DNA of 64,000 bases from Cardiobacteriaceae bacterium (lineage in GTDB: Bacteria; Pseudomonadota; Gammaproteobacteria; Cardiobacteriales; Cardiobacteriaceae), in the NCBI GenBank assembly GCA_030525785.1, contig JAUNEA010000003.1, positions 1-64,000 of the forward strand. The letters run 5' to 3'. Of the stretch, positions 18,170 to 26,826 are shown one piece after another. Within the stretch, counting starts at the first letter, position 1; the number at the start of each line of letters is the position of its first letter. The translations under genes and the position numbers were made by a program. Under the pieces are notes generated by a model. That model was not told where the DNA came from. It did not search any database and worked only from the letters and a program-made list of their open reading frames with translations.

Positions 18170-18685
18170 TCAGGCTCCCCAAAGCGCTTTATCTGAAACT
18201 TGGTGCATATCCAATCTAAAGCCCAATTGCTGATACCAACGATAACGCGACCTCGCCGCCTCTCGATTCCCAGCCCACACCAATTCCAACACACGCCGAC
18301 AACCTTTCGGCACATCGCCTTTAAGCTCCACACTCAAATCCACCACCACATCGCTTGCCATCGCTCTCTCTGGAGCAGTCAGCAAAATAAGGCGACATTT
18401 TTCGTGGTAAGGCTCAAGGGATTGATGAGGCAAGTAATAATGGGGCAACAAAGCGCTTTCTGGCACACGCCAAAGCGCTTCATCAAGCCAAAGCGCTTGT
18501 TCATGGTCAGCGCAACGAATGCTCGCCTTCAAGCCCTCCGCCTCCACACGTTCCAACAGTCTCCCTAACACACGCAGCAAAACCTCAATCTCCGCATGTT
18601 CAGGCAACACATAGAATCGTGCATGAGGGCGTTGGCTTGAAGGCAAGGATTCATCAACCAACAAAGCGCTTTGGGCATCACTCAT
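18170..18685 (-). CDS. holC: DNA polymerase III chi subunit
   Basis: Chi joins the clamp loader to single-strand binding protein. The 171-aa product shows the family pattern: ARFYVL at residues 23-28, a helix of LLGRLLERV type, CADHEQALWLDEALW near residue 65, a PHYYL segment and a basic C-terminal YRWYQQLGFRLDMH. An N-terminal extension of about 20 residues precedes the usual start. Three copies of the palindrome lie close together around 18449-18500. It lies 1 bp downstream of the transaminase gene. Confidence 0.85.
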   Translation of the reverse strand: MSDAQSALLVDESLPSSQRPHARFYVLPEHAEIEVLLRVLGRLLERVEAEGLKASIRCADHEQALWLDEALWRVPESALLPHYYLPHQSLEPYHEKCRLILLTAPERAMASDVVVDLSVELKGDVPKGCRRVLELVWAGNREAARSRYRWYQQLGFRLDMHQVSDKALWGA

Positions 18686-18686
18686 G

Positions 18687-19535
18687 TTACACGCCCTGCT
18701 CCACCGCTAACTTCAAATAAGCCGCACGAAGCGCTTTGGTTTTCTCACCAACATTGCCCGTGCCAATTGGAGTACGGTTAATCGATAAGACAGGATTTAC
18801 AAAGGCACTGGCGCTGGTTGAGAATGCCTCATCAGCACTCATCGCCTCTTCCAGCGTAAACGCGCGTTCTTCAAACTCAAGCCCCAAAGCGCTTAACAAG
18901 CCAATTTGAGCGCGGCGCGTGATGCCGTTCAAAATTTCATGGCTAGGTGGACGTGTAATAGCTTTACCATTTTTGATAATCCAAGCATTGTTGGACGAGC
19001 CTTCTGTTACCAAGCCATTTTCCACAAACCAGCAATCATCAAAGCCTTCTGCTTTTGCCTGCATTTTGGCAAGCGATTGAGCAAGCAATTGGGTGGTTTT
19101 GATGTCACGTCTAGCCCATCGAATATCTTCGATGCTCATCACATGCAAGCCTTTTGGCTCAGCAGTCAATGTTTTCTTTTGGGTAAACAACACTACATTC
19201 GGGCGCAAAGCGCTTTGGTCAAACAAAAAATCACGATCCATTTGTCCACGTGTGACTTGTAAATATACCAAGCCTTCCTTGACATCATTATCCACCAACA
19301 GCTTTTTCTGAATCGCCAACCATTCAGCATCGGTATAAGGATTGGGAATGCCCAATTCCTGCAATGAACGCTGCAAACGCAATAAATGCCCTTGATTGTC
19401 CAGAAGTTTGCCATCAATAACAGCACTGACTTCATAAACCGCATCACTCATCAAAAAGCCACGGTCAAACACAGAAATAAGCGCTTTGCTTTCAGGAACA
19501 TAATCCCCATTCACATACACGATTCTCTCACTCAT
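18687..19535 (-). CDS. dat: D-amino-acid transaminase
   Basis: This 282-aa class IV aminotransferase interconverts D-alanine and 2-oxoglutarate with pyruvate and D-glutamate, supplying D-amino acids for the cell wall. YVNGDYVPESKA and VFDRGFLMSDAVYE at the N-terminus and DIKTTQLLAQSLAKMQA near residue 145, which holds the pyridoxal phosphate lysine, are typical. I chose the ATG at 19535 with AGGG upstream; a frame ten codons longer lacks a site. Branched-chain or aminodeoxychorismate lyase members are the alternatives. Confidence 0.87.
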   Translation of the reverse strand: MSERIVYVNGDYVPESKALISVFDRGFLMSDAVYEVSAVIDGKLLDNQGHLLRLQRSLQELGIPNPYTDAEWLAIQKKLLVDNDVKEGLVYLQVTRGQMDRDFLFDQSALRPNVVLFTQKKTLTAEPKGLHVMSIEDIRWARRDIKTTQLLAQSLAKMQAKAEGFDDCWFVENGLVTEGSSNNAWIIKNGKAITRPPSHEILNGITRRAQIGLLSALGLEFEERAFTLEEAMSADEAFSTSASAFVNPVLSINRTPIGTGNVGEKTKALRAAYLKLAVEQGV

Positions 19536-19542
19536 CACACCC

Positions 19543-19728
19543 TCACTTATCACAACGCAAAACACCAGCTTGTGCGAAATTTTCCGCCTTCATATCGTCA
19601 ATAGAAATCCACACCGAACTCTCAGGCACACCAATACTGTTCACAATCGCAGCCGTCACTTGCTTCACCAGCTCACGCTTTTGCTCAACTGTACGCCCTT
19701 CTACCAATTTAATATTCACCACAGGCAT
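19543..19728 (-). CDS. 4-Oxalocrotonate tautomerase family protein
   Basis: This 61-aa protein has the tautomerase fold. Pro2 after the initiator Met (MPVVNIKLVEGR) becomes the catalytic N-terminal proline. The usual conserved Arg is in the LVEGRTVEQK segment. Its real substrate is unknown; in non-degraders these proteins are often orphan tautomerases. AAGGAG precedes the ATG at 19728. It lies 7 bp upstream of dat. Confidence 0.88.
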   Translation of the reverse strand: MPVVNIKLVEGRTVEQKRELVKQVTAAIVNSIGVPESSVWISIDDMKAENFAQAGVLRCDK

Positions 19729-19745
19729 TTTATTAACTCCTTTCC

Positions 19746-20456
19746 TTACAAAGCGCTTTTTTGTAAGCGCGTCCAATTGTAATAACCATACAGTGAGTTC
19801 AAGAGATACGCACTGTACATCACTTGCATGCTCAAGCTGTTTTCCCACAAGAATAAGCTCAAAATATTGAGTAAAATCCAAAGCAACCATTGTTCACGAT
19901 AACGCAAAAGCATCAATGTTTGCGCCACCACCACAATCACGGTTGTCAAACCATCAAGCCCAGCAGAATCGCCACCTTTAGAAATTAAGATTTGTCGCAA
20001 AATCAAGGTTCCAACGACAAGAACCCCCAACATGATGCCCCAGCCTTTGAGAGAAAGCGCTTGTGTTTTGACCACATCTGCTCCAGCTTGCTTCTGCATG
20101 TTTTCTTTCCATAAGAAATAGCCGATAAATTGAGCAGGAATGTAAACATAAAGCGTGGTGTTCATCTCGCCTAAAAAATTATTGCCCCACGCCACATAAA
20201 AATAACTGTAGGCAAAAATCAGACCGAAGAAATAGTTGCTTATTTTTCCTTTGGTAATCAATACATTGCACACAATTCCTGCAATCCCTGCCACCATACC
20301 CAGCACAGAATCAGGCTCGATGATATAAATCACCACCTGCGCCAACACAAACAAACCCAACCAAGCCCATTCAAAAACCTTCCAGCCTTCAATAAATTCT
20401 TGCTTGAACCACGTTTTCACACAACAGCAGCAACGGCTGATTTGACACGTTTCCAT
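19746..20456 (-). CDS. pnuC: Nicotinamide riboside transporter PnuC
   Basis: PnuC imports nicotinamide riboside for NAD salvage. The 236-aa protein has seven to eight helices and the family segments GMVAGIAGIVCNVLITKGKISNYFFGL and WILLNILSLFLW (near residue 195), plus the C-terminal NSLYGYYNW. I chose the second of two adjacent ATGs because AGGAGG is spaced better from it. A cluster of cysteines (CQISRCCCC) at the N-terminus is odd. It lies just downstream of a PTS permease gene. Confidence 0.92.
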   Translation of the reverse strand: METCQISRCCCCVKTWFKQEFIEGWKVFEWAWLGLFVLAQVVIYIIEPDSVLGMVAGIAGIVCNVLITKGKISNYFFGLIFAYSYFYVAWGNNFLGEMNTTLYVYIPAQFIGYFLWKENMQKQAGADVVKTQALSLKGWGIMLGVLVVGTLILRQILISKGGDSAGLDGLTTVIVVVAQTLMLLRYREQWLLWILLNILSLFLWENSLSMQVMYSAYLLNSLYGYYNWTRLQKSAL

Positions 20457-20472
20457 CATTCCTCCTAAAAAA

Positions 20473-20506
20473 CAAAGCGCTTTGCGGAAAATACCAAAGC
20501 GCTTTG
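20473..20506. repeat. Palindrome pair, 22-bp register
   Basis: Two full CAAAGCGCTTTG copies start at 20473 and 20495 in the short gap between ptsG-like and pnuC genes. The spacing is about two helical turns. Confidence 0.85.
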
Positions 20507-20514
20507 GGTTTACC

Positions 20515-22020
20515 TTAATCTTCTTTGCCCAAAATAGGATTGATTTCGCCTTTGAGCAAAATAGCTTTTGCGCCGAAAATGGCTTGTACACCACCTCCAA
20601 CCTCCAGCACATCGACCGCACCAAGCCCTTTAAGCTTGGCTTTATCCACTTTGCTCACCTCGCGCACCGAAACACGTAAGCGCGTGATACAAGCATCAAC
20701 ATGCTCAATATTTTCCGCGCCACCCAATGCCTCAATCACCAACAATGCCTGTTCACGCAAAGCGCTTTGGGCATCGGTTTGTGCGCCTTTCGGGTTTTCA
20801 GGCAAAGCGCTTTGAACCTCATCGCCACGTCCTGGCGTTAAAACATTAAATTTCAAAATCAAAGCGCGGAAAACAAAGTAATACAACGCCGCCCACGCTG
20901 CCCCCACGAACAACACCCAAATCCAATGCGTTTTATCATTGCCTTGCAAAACGCCAAAGAGCGTAAAATCGATGACACCGCCTGAAAACGTATTACCAAT
21001 AGAAATATTAAGTAAATCAGCAATGAAAAAGGATACGCCATCTAAAAAAGCATGAATGACATAAAGCCAAGGAGCCACGAATAAAAACATAAATTCGATT
21101 GGCTCTGTAATGCCTGTCACAAATGACGTGAGCGCTGCGCTGAAGAAAATGCCCGCAACTTGCGCTCGTCTCTCTTTTGGCACGCAGTGATACATCGCCA
21201 AGCAGGCAGCAGGTAAGCCAAACATCATGGTGGCGAAACGGCCTGCAAAAAAGCGAGTGCCATCCGTGAATAAGCCTTGATGATTTGCATCGGCAAGTTG
21301 TGCGAAAAAGATTTTCTGCGCCCCAACCACTTCAACACCATTGACCATCTCCACGCCGCCCAATTCGGTGTACCAAAACATAGGGTAAATCATATGATGC
21401 AAACCCACTGCCCCACTCAAACGCATCAAGAAACCATAAAGGAAAGTGCCAAAAGCTCCCATATCCTTCATGCCCTCGCCAGCTTCCACCAAAGCGCTTT
21501 GAAAGGTAGGCCAAATGCTGTAAAACATCGCCCCAACTACAATCGCCAATAAAGATACGATAATCGGCACAAAACGTGAGCCGCCAAAAAATCCCAAAAA
21601 GGCTGGCAATTGGATATTGTGGTAACGATTGTGCAATTTAACAGTTACCAACCCCATCACCAACGCACCGACAACGCCTGTATCAATCGATTTTCCCTCA
21701 GGCATCAACGCATTGGCGCTGGCCTGCATGATGAAATAACCTACCGCCGCCGCCAATGCTGCCACGCCTTTCTCTCGCTCAGCCAAGCCAATACCCAAAC
21801 CCATACACAGCAACAGTGCCAAATTTCCAAAAATCACACTGCCTGCTGATGCCATCAGCTTAAAAACCGATTGCCATACAGGGTCTGCCAACATCGGATA
21901 GGCTGATAAAGTCGCCTGATTTGATAAAGCCCCACCAATTCCCAGCAACAAACCTGCCGCTGGCAAAATCGCAATCGGCAGCATAAAGGCTTTGCCGATT
22001 TGTTGTAGCTGCTTAAACAT
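20515..22020 (-). CDS. ptsG: PTS glucose/N-acetylglucosamine-family EIIBC
   Basis: This 501-aa permease transports and phosphorylates a hexose using phosphoryl groups from HPr and EIIA. The IIC domain (residues 1-400) starts KAFMLPIAILPAAGLLLGIGG and contains SFVTGITEPIEFMFLFVAP, the glucose-family signature. The IIB domain (about 425-501) carries the phosphorylated cysteine in DACITRLRV. No EIIA is fused, so a separate IIA-Glc is required. The strong AAGGAG site supports the ATG at 22020. Glucose is likely but N-acetylglucosamine cannot be excluded. Confidence 0.85.
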   Translation of the reverse strand: MFKQLQQIGKAFMLPIAILPAAGLLLGIGGALSNQATLSAYPMLADPVWQSVFKLMASAGSVIFGNLALLLCMGLGIGLAEREKGVAALAAAVGYFIMQASANALMPEGKSIDTGVVGALVMGLVTVKLHNRYHNIQLPAFLGFFGGSRFVPIIVSLLAIVVGAMFYSIWPTFQSALVEAGEGMKDMGAFGTFLYGFLMRLSGAVGLHHMIYPMFWYTELGGVEMVNGVEVVGAQKIFFAQLADANHQGLFTDGTRFFAGRFATMMFGLPAACLAMYHCVPKERRAQVAGIFFSAALTSFVTGITEPIEFMFLFVAPWLYVIHAFLDGVSFFIADLLNISIGNTFSGGVIDFTLFGVLQGNDKTHWIWVLFVGAAWAALYYFVFRALILKFNVLTPGRGDEVQSALPENPKGAQTDAQSALREQALLVIEALGGAENIEHVDACITRLRVSVREVSKVDKAKLKGLGAVDVLEVGGGVQAIFGAKAILLKGEINPILGKED

Positions 22021-22021
22021 C

Positions 22022-22798
22022 TCACTCTCCTTGCGCCAAAGCGCTTTGGTTGTCTGCTTGAGCTTCGTAAGCACGAGCCCACTGCTCCACAATATACCCT
22101 GCCATCAAAATGCCAAACAAAGCAGGGAGATAGGAAATAGTTCCATTAACAGCACGCGCACGACCTGGTTCCGCGCCCGTAATCGGCTGATGTGGCAAAG
22201 GCTGACGGCGTGGTTCATCAGAAAACACCACAGGATAATGCAAACTCGCCCCACGCTCCTTAAGCGCTTTGCGAAACTCTCGCGCTAAAGGGCAGCCACT
22301 GGTTTGATTCAGCTTTTTGATTTTCGCCTGTCTCACATCAATCCGATTCCCTGCACCCATCGCCGAAATGACAGCAATACCACGCTCCTGCGCACCTTGC
22401 ACCAAAGCCGCTTTGCAAGCAATCGAATCAATACAATCAGCAATGAAATCCACGGCTCCTATCTCGTCCAACAAATCACTCACCCCTTCTGGGCGCAAAA
22501 AGCGATCAATGACAATAATCTCTGCTTCGGGGTTGATTTGGCGCAAACGTTCACGCGCAACTTCTGTTTTCTTCATACCCACCGTATTGTGTAATGCCAA
22601 TAGCTGGCGGTTGATATTAGAAGGCGAAACCACATCGTGATCCAAAAGTACCAACCGACCAATCCCTGCACGCGCCAACGCCTCAGCACAAAATCCACCA
22701 ACACCGCCTAAACCAGCGACCAAAGCGCTTTTCTGCGATAAATAATGACAACCATCTGTTCCAATAAGTATTTCTGTACGAGCTTGTGCAGTAGGCAT
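22022..22798 (-). CDS. tcdA: tRNA threonylcarbamoyladenosine dehydratase
   Basis: TcdA (CsdL) dehydrates t6A37 in tRNA to cyclic ct6A. The 258-aa protein has the E1-like ATP-binding motif GLGGVGGFCAEALARAGIG near residues 30-48, the segment DHDVVSPSNINRQ, and DCIDSIACKAALV near residue 120. RQPLPHQPITGAEPGRARAVNG near residue 200 is characteristic of the dehydratase branch. The start follows AAGGAATTTTT. Confidence 0.93.
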   Translation of the reverse strand: MPTAQARTEILIGTDGCHYLSQKSALVAGLGGVGGFCAEALARAGIGRLVLLDHDVVSPSNINRQLLALHNTVGMKKTEVARERLRQINPEAEIIVIDRFLRPEGVSDLLDEIGAVDFIADCIDSIACKAALVQGAQERGIAVISAMGAGNRIDVRQAKIKKLNQTSGCPLAREFRKALKERGASLHYPVVFSDEPRRQPLPHQPITGAEPGRARAVNGTISYLPALFGILMAGYIVEQWARAYEAQADNQSALAQGE

Positions 22799-22867
22799 AA
22801 AAATTCCTTAAGTTTTGTTCACGGTTCGTTATTTTACAGAATTCTTCCCTCGCTTTAGCGATAAAAA

Positions 22868-22893
22868 AAGCCGTAACCTTTCGATTACGGCTT
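22868..22893 (-). terminator. Intrinsic terminator of the small secreted protein gene
   Basis: AAGCCGTAA and TTACGGCTT form a 9-bp stem with an 8-nt loop, followed on the minus strand by seven T residues. It lies about 33 bp after the stop at 22926. Confidence 0.9.
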
Positions 22894-22925
22894 ATGCAAC
22901 AAAGCGCTTTAAATCAGCTTGAAAC

Positions 22926-23183
22926 TTATTGCATGTTTTTCAAAGCTTCTAACGACATTTTGCAAATCTCTTCAATTTGCTTTTGTTCGTCAGCAGACAA
23001 AGAAGGAAACACTTCACGAGCTTGTTTTTGAGAAGCTTTGATGTCATCTAAAGACATATTAGGCACAGGGTTTTTCTCATAAGCTGCAATGGTTAATGCC
23101 TCAACTTCTGTGCACACTGCAGGATAATCCGCTGCATAAGCTGTAAAACTTACTAAAGCCAACAAAGCCAATACTTTTTTCAT
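22926..23183 (-). CDS. Small secreted protein of a two-member family
   Basis: This 85-aa protein has a clear signal peptide (residues 1-18, ending TAYA). The mature part starts ADYPAVC and has a second cysteine 50 residues later in EEICKMSLEAL. The same architecture and several positions (DYPA-C, LT, S-x-DE-x-K, I-x-x-C-K) recur in the protein at 29630-29920, so the two are paralogues. The layout recalls DUF5339-like periplasmic proteins, but I am not sure. No function is known. The ATG at 23183 is better spaced from AAGGA than the ATG two codons earlier. Confidence 0.82.
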   Translation of the reverse strand: MKKVLALLALVSFTAYAADYPAVCTEVEALTIAAYEKNPVPNMSLDDIKASQKQAREVFPSLSADEQKQIEEICKMSLEALKNMQ

Positions 23184-23329
23184 AGTCATTCCTTAAAGAT
23201 TAATGAGATGATTGAGTTCGCCGTTTTAAAGCACGAAAACGGTTTCAATGTAACAAAAAGATTTTGTCATTCCGTTATAATTTTTGGTAATCAATCACTC
23301 AGCTCTCTTTTATCTGTAAGGATTTTTTT

Positions 23330-23755
23330 ATGCAACCATGGCTTTACTGGGCAATTGCCTCTGCCTTTTTTGCAGCTTTAACCGCTATCTTTGCCAAAAT
23401 TGGCTTATCTGGTATCGACTCAGACTTTGCTACCTTTATCCGAACCATCGTCATCATCATCGCTCTTGCTACCTTTCTAACATACGCTCATAAATGGCAA
23501 GACCCAAGTAGCCTGAGCGCCAAAAATTGGACTTTTCTTGTATTATCAGGTTTAGCAACTGGAGCTTCATGGCTGGCGTACTTCAAAGCGCTTCAACTGG
23601 GCGAGGCTTCTAAAGTTGCACCTGTGGATAAACTAAGCTTAATTTTGGTAGCTTTGATGGCCTTTTTCTTTTTGAAAGAACGCCCCAGCACTCAAGAATG
23701 GAGTGGTATTGGTTTGATTGCAGCAGGGGTATTGCTATTAGCAATTAAACGCTAA
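23330..23755 (+). CDS. Small EamA-family transporter
   Basis: This 141-aa membrane protein is one EamA domain with four to five helices, the half-size form of the drug/metabolite transporter superfamily. AIASAFFAALTAIFAKIG at the start and the closing pattern APVDKLSLILVALMAFFFLKERP, then WSGIGLIAAGVLLLAIKR, are typical. It would work as a dimer. The substrate is unknown. Confidence 0.88.
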   Translation: MQPWLYWAIASAFFAALTAIFAKIGLSGIDSDFATFIRTIVIIIALATFLTYAHKWQDPSSLSAKNWTFLVLSGLATGASWLAYFKALQLGEASKVAPVDKLSLILVALMAFFFLKERPSTQEWSGIGLIAAGVLLLAIKR

Positions 23756-23835
23756 CACAAAGCGCTTTACCTTCTCTAATGCTTGATGCATGTTAAGATA
23801 AAGCTTTTCATTTTACCCTCAGGAAATCCATCACT

Positions 23836-24489
23836 ATGGAATGGCTACAGAATTTTTTCTTACATTACAGTTATTTCGCTGTGTTTTTTGTTTTGCTGCT
23901 TTGTGGCATGGGCTTACCCTTGCCTGAGGATATTACACTGGTTACGGCTGGCATCATCACGGGTTTAGGAGTAGGAAATTTTGGCGCCATGCTGGTGGTG
24001 TGTTATATGGGTGTAATGGTTGGTGATAGCCTGATGTATGGCTTGGGCTACCATTATGGTGAGCAAATTCAACGACATCGTTATTTTCAGAAAATTATGT
24101 CGCCAAAGCGCTTAGTGAAAGTTAATGCGCTTTTTGCCAAACATGGCAATCGACTGATTTTTATTGCTAGATTTCTACCAGGCTTACGCGCGCCTATTTA
24201 TGTGATGACAGGAATCAGTCGGCGCGTGAGCTTTAAAGTCTTTACTTTGATGGACGGCTTGGCCGCCCTTTTATCTGTGCCTGTTTTTGTGTACTTAGGA
24301 TTTTATGGTGCAGAAAACCACGAATGGCTCATGAGTAAAGTCCATGAATTCAAATATTTTACCTTTGGCATCATCGTGCTAACAGCTATTGCAGTAGGTT
24401 GGTATCTCTGGAAACGCCGACAACGATTCGAGTTTCTACGAAAAATGAGACAAAAACGAGCCTTAAAACAAAAAACTAAAGCGCTTTAA
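23836..24489 (+). CDS. DedA-family membrane protein
   Basis: DedA proteins are thought to flip undecaprenyl phosphate or phospholipids across the inner membrane. This 217-aa member has the acidic LPLPEDITL near residue 31, GDSLMYGLGYHYG near residue 65 and the arginine motif FIARFLPGLRAPIY near residue 113. The basic C-terminal tail ends Lys-Ala-Leu-stop, and those codons are the palindrome itself (AAAGCGCTTTAA), which also opens the inverted-repeat element downstream. Confidence 0.92.
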   Translation: MEWLQNFFLHYSYFAVFFVLLLCGMGLPLPEDITLVTAGIITGLGVGNFGAMLVVCYMGVMVGDSLMYGLGYHYGEQIQRHRYFQKIMSPKRLVKVNALFAKHGNRLIFIARFLPGLRAPIYVMTGISRRVSFKVFTLMDGLAALLSVPVFVYLGFYGAENHEWLMSKVHEFKYFTFGIIVLTAIAVGWYLWKRRQRFEFLRKMRQKRALKQKTKAL

Positions 24490-24745
24490 GATAAGCTCAG
24501 CTGAGTGTAGAAATCTTTGTTTTCTGGGGCTTTGCCCCACGCCCCACAAGGGGTGTTCCACCCCTTGACCCCAGAGTATTAAAAAGTAAAACCCCCACCA
24601 AAACTTTGTTTTGAGTGGGGGTTTTACTTTTTAAAATATTTTGCGGGGGTTCAGGGGGAATCATTCCCCCTGATGGGGGTTTGGGGGTGAAACCCCCAAG
24701 AACAAACACTTTATACTCAGCTAAGCTTATCTCAAAGCGCTTTGG
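24478..24745. repeat. Nested inverted-repeat element between dedA and hpt
   Basis: The two halves are imperfect inverted copies of each other. The left end (palindrome, then AAGATAAGCTCAGCTGAGTG) is mirrored at the right end (GAGATAAGCTTAGCTGAGTA, read in reverse). Inside each half come a GGGG-TTT-CCCC hairpin and an AGGGG...CCCCT hairpin, in the same order. The centre is a stem of 18 bp at 24580-24597 and 24617-24634 with a CAAAAC/GTTTTG extension. It may be a non-autonomous mobile element, a REP-like doublet or a complex bidirectional terminator. The outer copies of the palindrome belong to both ends. A 70-codon open frame inside it is not a gene. Confidence 0.8.
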
Positions 24746-24747
24746 TT

Positions 24748-25302
24748 TTATTCTTTAAGAGCATAGATGCCTGGTAAGTGGCGTAAGTAGCCGTGATAAT
24801 CTAAGCCACAACCATAGATGTAGCGGTCTTCCACTTCTGTTCCTACAAAATCAGGCACATAGCCCTCTACTTTACGATTATGTTTTTTATTGAGTAACAC
24901 AGCGGTTTTCAAGCTGGCAGGATTTTGCTGCATCAATTCTTCCACCACAGCCTTAATGGTGATACCTTCATCAAAAATATCATCAACCAACAGCACATGT
25001 TCGCCTTCAATCGAGCGATTAGGCTTCATTTTCCAAAGCACTTCCCGACCGCCCATATTTTCTCGGTAGCGCGTAGCATGCAGATAATCCATACGATGAA
25101 AGAAAGATAAACGCGTCATCAAATGACCCGCTGGAATCAAGCCACCATTCATCACCACCATAATAATAGGATTGCGGTTAGCGTAATGCAGGTTTAACTC
25201 CGCCGCCAAACGATCATAGGCGCTGTTAATGGCTGAGGCGCTGATTAAGCATTCACTGTTATGCAACACCTTTTCCAACTCTTCATGACTCAAAATACTC
25301 AT
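24748..25302 (-). CDS. hpt: Hypoxanthine-guanine phosphoribosyltransferase
   Basis: This 184-aa enzyme salvages hypoxanthine or guanine with PRPP. The PRPP-binding motif HVLLVDDIFDEGIT is near residue 103, and VMNGGLIPAGHLM and the C-terminal DFVGTEVEDRYIYGCGLDY segments match the family. It is the Pseudomonas-type hypoxanthine-guanine branch rather than the enterobacterial Hpt. AGGAG precedes the start. The DsrE-like gene ends 8 bp upstream. Confidence 0.9.
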   Translation of the reverse strand: MSILSHEELEKVLHNSECLISASAINSAYDRLAAELNLHYANRNPIIMVVMNGGLIPAGHLMTRLSFFHRMDYLHATRYRENMGGREVLWKMKPNRSIEGEHVLLVDDIFDEGITIKAVVEELMQQNPASLKTAVLLNKKHNRKVEGYVPDFVGTEVEDRYIYGCGLDYHGYLRHLPGIYALKE

Positions 25303-25310
25303 AAAATCTC

Positions 25311-25679
25311 CTAATAAGACAACATTTTAACGTTAGCATTCATAATCTCGCCAACCACATAACTTCCGCTCACTACCTCGCTAACCTCTGCAATCAAATT
25401 ATCCCCCCATTTCATGGTTACAAATTTGCTTGCCTTAATCACCACGCCGCTTTGATAGGCTTCCTTCAACAAATCGTAAACCGTTTCATTGGCTTTTCGC
25501 TGACTGGGGATTTTATCTGCCACCCCTCGAATGGCAAGTGAGCCTGCGCGTCCTGCCAAAATAATTTCCACATGATAATCCATCGATGCTGCAATGGTGG
25601 CATGATAAATTGGCTCCAAAACCTCCATGCCATTTTCAGGATTACTGCTCAAAATAACAATTACCAATTTTTCCGCCAT
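25311..25679 (-). CDS. DsrE-family protein
   Basis: This 122-aa protein has the DsrE/DsrF fold of sulfur-relay proteins: a Rossmann-like N-terminus (KLVIVILSSNPENGMEVLEPIYHATIA) and a C-terminal KFVTMKWGDNL. No conserved catalytic cysteine is visible, so a sulfur-carrier role is doubtful. It shares a strand and a short gap with hpt. The function is unknown. Confidence 0.7.
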   Translation of the reverse strand: MAEKLVIVILSSNPENGMEVLEPIYHATIAASMDYHVEIILAGRAGSLAIRGVADKIPSQRKANETVYDLLKEAYQSGVVIKASKFVTMKWGDNLIAEVSEVVSGSYVVGEIMNANVKMLSY

Positions 25680-25722
25680 GATTCCTCTGTGATGGTTTTA
25701 AGCTAACGAAGGGTTCTACCTT

Positions 25723-25757
25723 CAAAGCGCTTTGGCATTTTCCCTCAAAGCGCTTTG
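25723..25757. repeat. Palindrome pair, 23-bp register
   Basis: Full CAAAGCGCTTTG copies start at 25723 and 25746 between the divergent DsrE-like and msrAB genes, where their promoters must lie. The centre-to-centre distance is about two helical turns. Confidence 0.85.
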
Positions 25758-25805
25758 GTTTTAAGATAGGCTTTTTTACGAAAGTTATTATACGGAGTAT
25801 TGAAG

Positions 25806-26765
25806 ATGGAAAGCACAACACATCGCACCCTTTACCTCGCGGGCGGCTGTTTTTGGGGATTAGAAGCCTATTTCAAACGCATCAATGGTGTGATTGATGC
25901 ACAATCAGGCTATGCCAATGGTCGCACTGAAAACCCAACTTATGAGCAAGTTTGCCGTGAAAATACAGGGCATGCCGAAACCATCAAACTCACCTACCAC
26001 CCCGATATTCTCCCTTTAGAAGATGTATTGCAATATTTCTTCCGCGTGATTGACCCCACCAGCCTCAACAAACAAGGCAATGATATCGGCACCCAATACC
26101 GCACAGGCATTTATTACACCAATCCAGAAGAGCAACCCATTATCGCCAAAGCGCTTTTGGAAGAGCAGAAGAATTACGCCAATCCGATTGTGGTTGAAAA
26201 TCAACCACTGGAGCAATTTTTCCTCGCCGAAGACTATCATCAAGATTATCTTGCCAAAAATCCCAATGGCTATTGCCATATTGATTTATCACGCGCTTAT
26301 CAGCCTTTGGTGAAAGTCAAAAATCAATACTCTAAACCTTCCGATGAAGAACTCGCCAAAGCGCTTTCTCTGCTTTCTTACGCAGTCACCCAAGAAGATG
26401 CCACCGAAAAACCGTTCACCCATGAATACACCGATTTGGAAGATAAGGGGATTTATGTGGATATTGTCAGTGGCGAGCCTCTCTTTTCCTCCAAAGACAA
26501 ATTCCATTCGGGCTGTGGTTGGCCATCATTTTCTCGCCCACTACAAGGAGAAGTGATCACCGAACATTTGGATTTATCCAACAATCGCACGCGTACAGAA
26601 GTCAGAAGTCGTGGCGCGGATAGCCATTTGGGGCATGTGTTCAAAGATGGTAAAGCCGAGTTGGGAGGCTTGCGTTATTGCATCAATGGTGCAGCATTAC
26701 GCTTCATTCCCTACAAAGATTTAGAAACAGAAGGCTATGGGGAGTTTAAAAGCTTGTTTGACTGA
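25806..26765 (+). CDS. msrAB: Fused methionine sulfoxide reductase A/B
   Basis: This 319-aa fusion repairs both sulfoxide diastereomers of oxidised methionine. The MsrA domain (residues 1-160) has the catalytic [15 protein letters not shown] and [16 protein letters not shown]. The MsrB domain (about 190-319) has [12 protein letters not shown] and the catalytic cysteine in [11 protein letters not shown]. The two CxxC zinc pairs of zinc-type MsrB are missing, as in Neisseria PilB. The ATG at 25806 is better spaced from GGAG than one two codons earlier. There is no signal peptide, so it is cytoplasmic. Confidence 0.95.
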   Translation: MESTTHRTLYLAGGCFWGLEAYFKRINGVIDAQSGYANGRTENPTYEQVCRENTGHAETIKLTYHPDILPLEDVLQYFFRVIDPTSLNKQGNDIGTQYRTGIYYTNPEEQPIIAKALLEEQKNYANPIVVENQPLEQFFLAEDYHQDYLAKNPNGYCHIDLSRAYQPLVKVKNQYSKPSDEELAKALSLLSYAVTQEDATEKPFTHEYTDLEDKGIYVDIVSGEPLFSSKDKFHSGCGWPSFSRPLQGEVITEHLDLSNNRTRTEVRSRGADSHLGHVFKDGKAELGGLRYCINGAALRFIPYKDLETEGYGEFKSLFD

Positions 26766-26826
26766 AGCAGGGGTTATTTTTACCCCCTATTGACCACAAT
26801 CTCTCAAGCCTACTTTGGAGAACGCT

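Noticed and set aside
24497..24709. 70-codon minus-strand frame inside the inverted-repeat element
   Set aside because: It only reads through the hairpins, is proline/glycine-rich and has no ribosome site.
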